From Dehalococcoidales bacterium (GTDB taxonomy: Bacteria; Chloroflexota; Dehalococcoidia; Dehalococcoidales; RBG-16-60-22): a stretch of 6,166 nucleotides of DNA. The stretch spans positions 1-6,166 of the forward strand of contig JAUWGD010000100.1 in NCBI GenBank assembly GCA_030606585.1. The letters are read 5' to 3'. Position numbers and translations under genes: made by a program. The notes under the pieces are model-generated. The model was not told where the DNA came from and made no database searches. It saw nothing but the letters and a program-made list of their open reading frames with translations. Positions 1 through 4,862 of this stretch are shown here, piece by piece (position 1 is the first letter of the stretch; each line of letters opens with the position of its first letter).

Positions 1-213
1 GTCGGCGGCTCCCTGCGCGGCATCGATATCGGTTACCAGAGTATATTCATCAGGATTATCGGGGTCAAGAGCCAGGGTAACTTCCTCTATCTCCATCCTC
101 TCCACGATAAGGTTGTTCTTGGCAAACCCCTGACCGAGGAATACACCCCCTATCACGATGGATACCAGACCCAGGACCATGACCAGAATTGCCAGACCTT
201 GTGTAAATTTCAT
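1..213 (-). CDS. Membrane-anchored protein of unknown function (N-terminal part; runs off the window)
   Basis: Reading the minus strand from an ATG at 213-211 gives 71 codons open to the window edge. The start is preceded by a good ribosome binding site (AGGGAGG on the minus strand, about 7 nt upstream). Residues about 7-29 form one strongly hydrophobic segment (LAILVMVLGLVSIVIGG and onward) after a short MKFTQG leader, which fits a signal anchor or single membrane helix with the rest outside the cytoplasm. After the helix the chain becomes polar and acidic (KNNLIVERMEIEEVTLALDP, then more Asp/Glu). I recognise no catalytic motif in the visible part. The general style (short leader, one helix, then an extracytoplasmic acidic domain) resembles uncharacterised proteins I associate with Dehalococcoidia, but this is only an impression. 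It is divergent from the di-iron/Suf operon and may share its control region. The C-terminus is not visible, so final length and function are unknown. Confidence 0.8.
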   Translation of the reverse strand, partial: MKFTQGLAILVMVLGLVSIVIGGVFLGQGFAKNNLIVERMEIEEVTLALDPDNPDEYTLVTDIDAAQGAAD

Positions 214-246
214 AACAGTACCTCCCTTTCTGTATTACCTATTTAA

Positions 247-290
247 ATTATAAATAAACAACCGACTTTCTGTATGTGATAATTGTCATA
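247..290 (-). promoter_or_regulatory. Candidate activator-type promoter for the leftward membrane-protein gene
   Basis: On the minus strand a perfect TATAAT lies at 252-247, about 34 nt before the ATG at 213. No good TTGACA is present 15-19 nt upstream. Instead, a CRP/FNR-family-like dyad, TGTGA-N6-TCATA (plus strand 275-290), occupies that place. If transcription starts about 7 nt after the -10 box (near 241), the dyad centre (282.5) falls at about -41.5, the position used by class II CRP/FNR activators. The match to TGTGA-N6-TCACA is 9 of 10. The TATAAT box and dyad are directly seen; activator control is inferred and the start site is a prediction. Confidence 0.45.
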
Positions 291-402
291 TGCCTCTTGA
301 ATGAAGAGAGCGGTGTGAAGAGATAGTAAAGCGTTGGACGGCGTAAATATGTGATATACTTTTAAGGTATTTATGTGACGTTCATGGAACTTTTATCACA
401 TA
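273..402. repeat. Cluster of TGTGA / TATGTGATA repeats in the divergent control region
   Basis: The nonamer TATGTGATA occurs at 273-281 and 348-356, and inverted at 394-402. A shorter copy, TATGTGA, is at 372-378. Counting only the core TGTGA there are four plus-strand copies (275-279, 314-318, 350-354, 374-378) and one inverted copy (396-400). The 372-378 and 396-402 copies face each other. Between them lies GTTC-ATG-GAAC (380-390), so 372-402 is an imperfect nested dyad. This pattern suggests operator sites for a dimeric regulator serving one or both divergent genes. The rest of 214-546, apart from the promoters listed, shows no gene on either strand that I can support. Confidence 0.45.
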
Positions 403-452
403 CACCGGAGGCCATCACGGGTAAAATATTCAATAAGCGGCTGCCGTAAATA

Positions 453-481
453 TTGACATTATCATAAATTCATTTTATTAT
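453..481 (+). promoter_or_regulatory. Strong sigma70-type promoter for the di-iron/Suf/rubredoxin operon
   Basis: A perfect -35 box TTGACA (453-458) is followed after 17 nt by TATTAT (476-481), one mismatch from the TATAAT consensus. The predicted start is near 488, giving a leader of about 59 nt before the ATG at 547. The leader ends with GGAGG at 536-540, 6 nt from the start codon. No other promoter of this quality was seen before 4789, so it probably drives the six genes up to 4692. The dyad at 372-402 is centred about 100 nt upstream of the predicted start. Confidence 0.7.
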
Positions 482-546
482 GCGTTACGCAACATGAGCA
501 GGATAAGCTGAGGGCTATTACCAATCGACCCGGATGGAGGTAGATT

Positions 547-1077
547 ATGGCTAACGAGAGGGATAAAACGCTTAAAGCTCTTAAGACGGCTATCCAGATG
601 GAAATAGACGGCAAGGAATTTTACCTGGAAGCCAGTCAGTCGAGTAAAAACGAACTGGGGGAAAAGCTGCTGAAGCAGCTTGCCGCAGAAGAAGATGCGC
701 ACCGGAAGGTTTTTGAGGTTATTTACAATGATATAAGTGTTAAAAAGGGCTGGCCGACCGGGAAATTACATACCGGCGGTGGTAAAGGTTTGAGGACGAT
801 ATTCTCCACGGCGATGGAGGAAATGGATAAAGACGTCAAGGCAATCCCTACGGAGCTAGATGCCGTGCAAACAGCCATGGAAATGGAGAATAAGACCTTC
901 GACTTCTATAAAAGCCGGGGTGCTAATGCTGCTTACGAAGCCGAAAAGCAGTTCTACGAAGCTCTGGCGGTTCAGGAAGAGGAGCATTACCGGGTGCTGC
1001 TGGACTACTACGAATTTCTCAAGAATCCGGAGGCATGGTTTGTCCAGAAAGAACACCCGTCTCTGGACGGTGGCTAA
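547..1077 (+). CDS. Rubrerythrin-like ferritin-family di-iron protein without a rubredoxin domain
   Basis: This 176-residue protein has two helix-pair halves, each with the E...ExxH pattern of the rubrerythrin/ferritin-like superfamily. In the first half, E19 and E24 sit in a ME-x4-EFY motif, followed by E49-x2-H52. In the second half, E114 (with D119-F-Y aligned to E24-F-Y) is followed by E144-x2-H147. These are the residues expected to bind the two irons. Proteins of this type reduce peroxide or O2 using electrons from rubredoxin, or oxidise iron, in the cytoplasm of anaerobes. Classical rubrerythrin ends in a rubredoxin-like domain with four Cys. Here the chain stops after NPEAWFVQKEHPSLDGG and contains no Cys at all, so it needs an external electron donor; a separate rubredoxin is encoded at 3163. 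The start is supported by GGAGG 6 nt upstream. It is the first gene of the cluster, 40 nt before sufC. The fold is well supported; the exact activity (peroxidase or iron handling) is inferred. Confidence 0.88.
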   Translation: MANERDKTLKALKTAIQMEIDGKEFYLEASQSSKNELGEKLLKQLAAEEDAHRKVFEVIYNDISVKKGWPTGKLHTGGGKGLRTIFSTAMEEMDKDVKAIPTELDAVQTAMEMENKTFDFYKSRGANAAYEAEKQFYEALAVQEEEHYRVLLDYYEFLKNPEAWFVQKEHPSLDGG

Positions 1078-1117
1078 AAACGAAATAAGTTAGAGTATTC
1101 GATTACAGGGGTGAAAA

Positions 1118-1867
1118 ATGCTGAAAATCAAAGACTTATCCGTGTCAATAGAAGGCAAGGAGATAATCCACGATGTGAACATGACTATCAAGAATGGGGA
1201 AACCCATGTTCTCTTCGGGCCTAACGGCGCCGGCAAGAGTACCCTGCTTATGGCTATTATGGGTTTTCCCAAGTACCGGGTGACTAAAGGAAATATCAGC
1301 TTTAAGGGTAAAGACATCACCGGTCTGACCATGGATGAGAGGGCGCGTATGGGTATCGGTATGTCCTTCCAGCGGCCTCCGGTGGTGCGCGGCGTTACAA
1401 CCCGCGATATGGTGGCAGCATGCCTTAAGGGAAGCGGTGATGGTGACGCTATCGATATGCTGGCGAGTAAGGCTAACCTGGACGAATTTCTGGAGAGGGA
1501 TATCAATTACGGGTTTTCCGGAGGCGAGATAAAGCGCTCCGAGTTAATGCAGCTCCTCGCCCAGAAACCGGAACTGACACTGATGGACGAGCCGGAATCG
1601 GGCGTTGACCTGGTAAACATCGCCCTGATTGGCGAGCTTATGAACGAACTGCTGGAAAAGAACTGCCCGATACAATATCGTAAGTGCATGGGGCTTATCA
1701 TAACCCATACGGGCCATATTCTGGACTATGTTAATGCCCGTACCGGTTATGTCATGTGTAACGGTACCATCGGCTGTGTCGGCGACCCCCACGAGATGCT
1801 GGCAACAATACGGGAAAAAGGCTATGACGAATGCATCAAATGCTATCTGGGGAGGGTGCCGTTTTAA
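1118..1867 (+). CDS. sufC: SufC, Fe-S cluster assembly ABC ATPase (minimal SufCB type)
   Basis: This 249-residue soluble ABC ATPase powers conformational change of the SufB scaffold during Fe-S cluster assembly. Walker A is GPNGAGKS (34-41), the Q-loop is in SFQRPP (Q85), the signature is FSGGE (133-137), Walker B is LTLMDE (153-158), the D-loop is SGVD (161-164), and the H-loop His is H197 in IITHTGH. The length matches SufC (about 250 residues), and sufB follows directly. There is no membrane segment and no permease gene, which argues against a transporter. It has many Cys for an ATPase (C102, C183, C190, C214, C220, C239, C242), and the tail ECIKCYLGRVPF has a CxxC pair whose role I do not know. 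AGGGGTG at 1107-1113 is the ribosome binding site. The stop codon overlaps the sufB start by one base (TAATG), which suggests translational coupling. With no SufD here, this resembles the two-gene SufCB (SMS-like) systems of archaea and anaerobic bacteria. Confidence 0.92.
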   Translation: MLKIKDLSVSIEGKEIIHDVNMTIKNGETHVLFGPNGAGKSTLLMAIMGFPKYRVTKGNISFKGKDITGLTMDERARMGIGMSFQRPPVVRGVTTRDMVAACLKGSGDGDAIDMLASKANLDEFLERDINYGFSGGEIKRSELMQLLAQKPELTLMDEPESGVDLVNIALIGELMNELLEKNCPIQYRKCMGLIITHTGHILDYVNARTGYVMCNGTIGCVGDPHEMLATIREKGYDECIKCYLGRVPF

Positions 1868-3102
1868 TGAATAAAGCAAAAGCGTCTCAAAACTTCAAAG
1901 ACAAAGCTAATGCCGCCGTCGATAAGACAGCGGCTCTGGGTGAAGACATAGACCTGAGCGAATATGTCAGCGCGGGTGAGAAGCATACCTATCGTGATAA
2001 TCCCTCCCAGCTACCCGCCGAAGCCAAAAAACATATGCTCGATGCCGGCGTGATGCTGGATGATATGAGCCAGAGGTCGGGTACTTATATCCAGATGGAC
2101 AATACGCCCGTCCACAGTTCCGTCAGCCAGGACGGAGTGGAAGTAATGCCGGTCAGCCAGGCTATGGAGAAGTACGACTGGATGATGGACTACTGGTGGA
2201 ATGCCGTTGCCGTGGACCAGGATAAATACACCGCTAATATAGAATTGAATCAGTATGACGGCTACTTCATCAGGACCCTGCCCGGGGAGAAAACTCTCTT
2301 TCCCGTTCAGGCCTGCCTCTATCTTGCCAGGGATAAGCTGGTACAGAACGTGCATAATATCATCATCGCCGAGGAGGGTTCGGAGCTGCACATTATTACC
2401 GGCTGTTCCACGGCTTCTCAAGAAGACTCCGGACTGCACCTGGGGGTCTCCGAGTTCTATATCAAGAAGGGGGCTAAAGTAACCTTCACCATGATTCACA
2501 GCTGGAATCCGGAGACAGCCGTCAGACCCCGCAGCGGCGTCATCATCGAAGAGGACGGACTGTTCCTGAGCAACTACATCCTCATGAAACCGGTGCGTTC
2601 GCTGCAGATGAACCCGCTCGTTAAATGCGTGGGTGACAATTCCGTCGCCAGGTTCAACAGCGTACTGGTAACAGGCGAAGGTTCATCGCTGGACGTGGGT
2701 TCGCGGATAATCCTCGATGGCAAAGGCTCCAGGACGGAAATCGTCTCGCGTGCCATTACCACCGGCGGGAATATTATCGCCCGCGGTTATATAGAAGGCA
2801 ACGCGCCGGACATCAAGGGACACCTCGAGTGCCGCGGCTTAATACTGGGTGAGAAGGGTATGATTCACGCCGTACCCGAGCTGAAGGGGAATCTGGCCGG
2901 AATCGACCTCTCCCATGAAGCCGCCGTCGGTAAAATCGCCGAAGAGGAAGTGGAGTACCTGATGGCCAGGGGACTTACCAGGGACGAAGCTACGGCTACT
3001 ATCGTGAGGGGGTTCCTCCGGGTGGATATCGAGGGGCTGCCCCCGCTGCTGGCTGAAGAGCTGAAGCGGGCGGTACAGGCCAGCGAAAAAGAAGTCATGT
3101 AG
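1867..3102 (+). CDS. sufB: SufB, Fe-S cluster assembly scaffold (SufB/SufD family)
   Basis: The ATG at 1867 gives 411 residues. It overlaps the sufC stop by one base and follows GGAGG at 1851-1855. An in-frame ATG at 1831 lies inside sufC and is a less likely start. The protein belongs to the SufB/SufD beta-helix family. The middle is rich in short beta-type stretches with Gly turns (about 160-345), and the C-terminal helical part carries the family hallmark YLMARGLTRDEA...IVRGFL (364-384). C322 in HLECRGLIL lines up with the E. coli SufB cysteine (C405) that receives sulfur, and H350-E351 in LSHEAAVGKI line up with H433-E434 needed for cluster building. These correspondences are from memory of the family, not a computed alignment. 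Retaining these residues marks it as SufB rather than SufD. No SufD, SufS or SufU gene lies in the window, so a SufB2C2 complex and sulfur from elsewhere in the genome, or sulfide, are likely. Confidence 0.9.
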   Translation: MNKAKASQNFKDKANAAVDKTAALGEDIDLSEYVSAGEKHTYRDNPSQLPAEAKKHMLDAGVMLDDMSQRSGTYIQMDNTPVHSSVSQDGVEVMPVSQAMEKYDWMMDYWWNAVAVDQDKYTANIELNQYDGYFIRTLPGEKTLFPVQACLYLARDKLVQNVHNIIIAEEGSELHIITGCSTASQEDSGLHLGVSEFYIKKGAKVTFTMIHSWNPETAVRPRSGVIIEEDGLFLSNYILMKPVRSLQMNPLVKCVGDNSVARFNSVLVTGEGSSLDVGSRIILDGKGSRTEIVSRAITTGGNIIARGYIEGNAPDIKGHLECRGLILGEKGMIHAVPELKGNLAGIDLSHEAAVGKIAEEEVEYLMARGLTRDEATATIVRGFLRVDIEGLPPLLAEELKRAVQASEKEVM

Positions 3103-3162
3103 CCGGCCACTCCCGGGACCGCCCCCGGCCATATTGCTAAAGAAAAGGAGGCGATAAGTAGA

Positions 3163-3327
3163 ATGGACAAATACGAATGCACCGTTTGCGGCTATGTCTA
3201 CGACCCGGAACTGGGAGATTCCGATGGCGGTATCGCCCCGGGGACGCCGTTTGAGAAAATACCGGACGACTGGGTGTGCCCTGTCTGCGGAGCCGGCAAG
3301 GGCGATTTCCAGAAAGTAGATGGTTAA
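3163..3327 (+). CDS. Rubredoxin (stand-alone, 54 aa)
   Basis: This short gene encodes a complete classical rubredoxin of 54 residues, the usual family size (about 52-54). It starts MDKYECTVCGYVYDPELG. The four iron ligands are C6 and C9 in CTVCGY, and C39 and C42 in CPVCG. The typical core aromatics (Y4, Y11, F30, W37) and the GD-x-D-GGI-x-PGT-x-F region are present. Rubredoxin carries single electrons in the cytoplasm through a mononuclear Fe(Cys)4 centre, and in anaerobes it donates to rubrerythrins and other O2- or peroxide-reducing enzymes. Its place among two ferritin-like di-iron genes fits that role, especially since the rubrerythrin-like protein at 547 has lost its own rubredoxin domain. 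The start follows AAGGAGG at 3145-3151, 11 nt upstream. It begins 60 nt after sufB, and its TAA overlaps the ribosome binding site of the PAS gene, so the two are probably translated together. Confidence 0.95.
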   Translation: MDKYECTVCGYVYDPELGDSDGGIAPGTPFEKIPDDWVCPVCGAGKGDFQKVDG

Positions 3328-3337
3328 GGAGTTGATT

Positions 3338-3727
3338 ATGATAGAAAACTTGAGTCAGGAACAGTTAGCCGGAATCCTGGAAACAATACCGGTGGATATC
3401 TCCTTCGTAGATGAGAATGACACGGTCAAGTTCTGGAACAAGCATGAAACGCGGGTATTCAAGCGGCCGAACTCAGTCCTCGGCAAGACCGTTCAGAACT
3501 GCCATCCGCCGAAAAGCGTGGGAACCGTAAACGAGGTATTATCCGACCTGAAAAGCGGCAAAAGAGATTTTGCGGAGTTCTGGATTGACCTTAAAGGAAG
3601 AAAGGTTTATATCCGGTATTTTGCCGTGCGGGATAAGGACGGCAAGTATATGGGCACGCTGGAGGTCGGTCAGGATATCACGGAAATCAAGCAGATTGAA
3701 GGCGAGAAGAGGTTGCTTGAGTATTAG
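3338..3727 (+). CDS. Stand-alone PAS-domain protein of the DUF438-associated type
   Basis: This 129-residue protein is essentially one PAS domain. The core runs from about residue 12 (ILETIPVDISFVDENDTV) to about 117, with the conserved NCHPPKSV segment (54-61), FWIDLKGRKVYIRYFAVRD (81-99) and the closing GTLEVGQDITEIKQ. This sequence style is the PAS domain (PAS_10-like) that I know from the C-terminus of DUF438/hemerythrin-like proteins; here it has no partner domain. No kinase, GGDEF, HTH or other output domain is present. C55 and H56 in the CHPP motif could bind a metal or haem, but nothing shows that they do. I chose the ATG at 3338 because TAAGGAG (3325-3331) lies 6 nt ahead. An ATG at 3320 would overlap rubredoxin by 8 nt and has no good Shine-Dalgarno. 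The gap after rubredoxin is only 10 nt. A role as redox or ligand sensor for this operon is inference. Confidence 0.85.
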   Translation: MIENLSQEQLAGILETIPVDISFVDENDTVKFWNKHETRVFKRPNSVLGKTVQNCHPPKSVGTVNEVLSDLKSGKRDFAEFWIDLKGRKVYIRYFAVRDKDGKYMGTLEVGQDITEIKQIEGEKRLLEY

Positions 3728-3807
3728 CGAAAAATCCGTGAAAATAGTAAACGGGCTACATGAATAAGAAATCCCTGAGACCGGGAGTATAAAAACAGAG
3801 GTGAAAG

Positions 3808-4692
3808 ATGGATAACGAAAAAATTATAGAACTGCTGAACCGGGACCTTCAGGACGAGCATGGCGCTATTATTCAGTACCTGACGCATGCCTATTCTATG
3901 GGTGAGGGCGAGATGTCCTGCGAAATCGAAGCCTTCGCGCGGGAAGAGATGAGGCACTTGGACTGGCTGGCGGAGACAATAGTGGAGCTTGGCGGTCAGC
4001 CCAGCCTTAAAAGAGGCACCATGAATATGGCAGGCAAGACACCTCCCGAATGGATGGCGGATGATGTTAAGCTCGAACAGGGCGCCATTGACAATTATAC
4101 GGAACATATAAAACTGGTGGACGACCCGAAAATAAAACGATTATTAAAGCGTATCTTGGCTGATGAGCAGGCGCACCGTGGCAAGTTCGAGCACTTCGTT
4201 GAGAAGGCCCAAAGGGAAGGTCTGAAAGACGAAAGAGGCGACCGTAAGGACGGTGTCGTTAAAACGCTAAACTGGGGAATCGAGCACGAATATACGGTCG
4301 TGTTGCAGTACCTGTTCCACTCCTACATGACCGGAAACGAAGAGGCTAAGAAACAACTGGAAGACCAGGCTATTAACGAGATGCAGCACCTCGGCTGGCT
4401 TGCCGAAGAGGTGGTTGACGGCGGCGGCAGCCCGAAAATAGAACACGCCAGTCCTGACCAGTCGACCATAACGACGGATATGCTTAAGGCGGACATCAAG
4501 ATTGAGAAGGAAGTGGCTGATGCCTATGATAAAGCCTCCCGGGAAGTAGACGATGCCGGTTTAAAGGAGCTGCTCATCCGGATAAGGGACAACGAGAAGT
4601 ACCATATCGAAGTTTTTAACGACCTGCTTGAAGACGAGGAAGGCGATGAGGGCCTGGGTGAAATCGTTAACATCCCCGATAGCGGGGGATAG
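3808..4692 (+). CDS. Tandem-duplicated ferritin-like (bacterioferritin-type) di-iron protein
   Basis: This 294-residue soluble protein contains two ferritin-like four-helix domains in one chain, about 1-137 and 148-280, joined by a charged linker (LKDERGDRKDG). Both halves keep a full di-iron ligand set. Domain 1 has E17, E47-x2-H50, E90 and E120-x2-H123. Domain 2 has E161, E191-x2-H194, E233 and E263-x2-H266. The halves align visibly: REEMRHLDWLAE against INEMQHLGWLAE, both followed by a Gly-rich turn and Pro. M48 and M192 sit directly after the ExxH glutamate, the place of the haem-ligand Met52 of E. coli bacterioferritin (E-M-K-H). Normal bacterioferritin is about 155 residues and forms a 24-mer shell, so a fused pair may make a different assembly. 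Likely roles are iron oxidation and storage, or O2/peroxide removal. The GAGGTG at 3798-3803 is the ribosome binding site. It is the last gene of the cluster, 80 nt after the PAS gene. The tail is acidic (EDEEGDEGLGE). Confidence 0.85.
   Translation: MDNEKIIELLNRDLQDEHGAIIQYLTHAYSMGEGEMSCEIEAFAREEMRHLDWLAETIVELGGQPSLKRGTMNMAGKTPPEWMADDVKLEQGAIDNYTEHIKLVDDPKIKRLLKRILADEQAHRGKFEHFVEKAQREGLKDERGDRKDGVVKTLNWGIEHEYTVVLQYLFHSYMTGNEEAKKQLEDQAINEMQHLGWLAEEVVDGGGSPKIEHASPDQSTITTDMLKADIKIEKEVADAYDKASREVDDAGLKELLIRIRDNEKYHIEVFNDLLEDEEGDEGLGEIVNIPDSGG
4672..4690 (+). other. Hairpin spanning the end of the double-ferritin gene
   Basis: ATCCCC (4672-4677) pairs with GGGGAT (4685-4690) around a 7-nt loop, and the TAG stop codon begins at its last base. 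No T-run follows, so it is not a standard intrinsic terminator. It could protect the 3' end of the operon message or help factor-dependent termination, but this is inferred from position only. Confidence 0.35.
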
Positions 4693-4754
4693 CCCTGGGC
4701 AGGTTTATAGAAGCTGGAAAGACCGGCGAGTTTAAGGGTATTGCCCTGGGGACG

Positions 4755-4776
4755 CCGGATGCCGAAAGGCATCTGG
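4755..4776 (+). other. Nine-base-pair hairpin with a GAAA tetraloop in the ferritin-htrA gap
   Basis: The arms 4755-4763 and 4768-4776 pair along nine positions (eight Watson-Crick pairs and one G-U) around a GAAA loop, a very stable GNRA-type tetraloop. The downstream bases (AAGACATG) contain no T-run, so it is not a standard intrinsic terminator. It ends 12 nt before the predicted -35 box of the htrA promoter. The rest of 4693-4862 holds a start-less open frame (4683-4817) and the promoter listed separately. Confidence 0.45.
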
Positions 4777-4788
4777 AAGACATGTCCG

Positions 4789-4818
4789 GTGACGCTCAAC
4801 AGAGTTACGTAATATAAT
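4789..4818 (+). promoter_or_regulatory. Candidate sigma70-type promoter for the htrA-like protease gene
   Basis: A perfect TATAAT (4813-4818) is preceded after 18 nt by GTGACG (4789-4794), which matches TTGACA at four of six positions. The predicted start near 4825 gives a leader of about 38 nt, ending with AGGAG (4850-4854) 8 nt before the ATG at 4863. This would let the protease be made separately from the upstream operon, although read-through is not excluded because no clear terminator lies between. Confidence 0.5.
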
Positions 4819-4862
4819 AGAGTATGCAAATATAGCCCGGAAATGATTTAGGAGCTTTTTAA

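Noticed and set aside
1090..1506. Minus-strand open frame of 138 residues covering sufC
   Set aside because: It is antisense to the Walker A and Q-loop part of sufC, has no convincing ribosome binding site, and shows a composition typical of a shadow frame.
1831..1866. Upstream ATG at 1831 as the sufB start
   Set aside because: It would overlap sufC by 37 nt and add 12 residues unlike the usual SufB N-terminus, whereas the ATG at 1867 gives the common one-base TAATG overlap and has GGAGG ahead of it.
1118..1867. ABC transporter ATPase for an importer or exporter
   Set aside because: No permease or binding-protein gene is adjacent, and the immediate overlap with sufB together with SufC-like length points to the Fe-S assembly ATPase.
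2011..2499. Minus-strand open frame of 162 residues inside sufB
   Set aside because: It lies wholly within a well-supported sufB gene, its product shows no family motif I recognise, and it is what a GC-rich third-position gene commonly produces on the opposite strand.
3102..3130. GC-rich inverted repeats after sufB as a terminator
   Set aside because: Only about five pairs form in competing ways (GCCGG with CCGGC, or CCGGG with CCCGG) and no T-run follows. The rubredoxin gene starts soon after with its own ribosome binding site.
3320..3337. Upstream ATG at 3320 as the start of the PAS protein
   Set aside because: It lies inside the rubredoxin gene with no good Shine-Dalgarno sequence, while TAAGGAG is 6 nt before the ATG at 3338.
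3788..3793. TATAAA before the double-ferritin gene as an internal promoter
   Set aside because: No acceptable -35 sequence is found 16-18 nt upstream (TAAGAA at the 17-nt position), so it is more likely chance AT-rich sequence.
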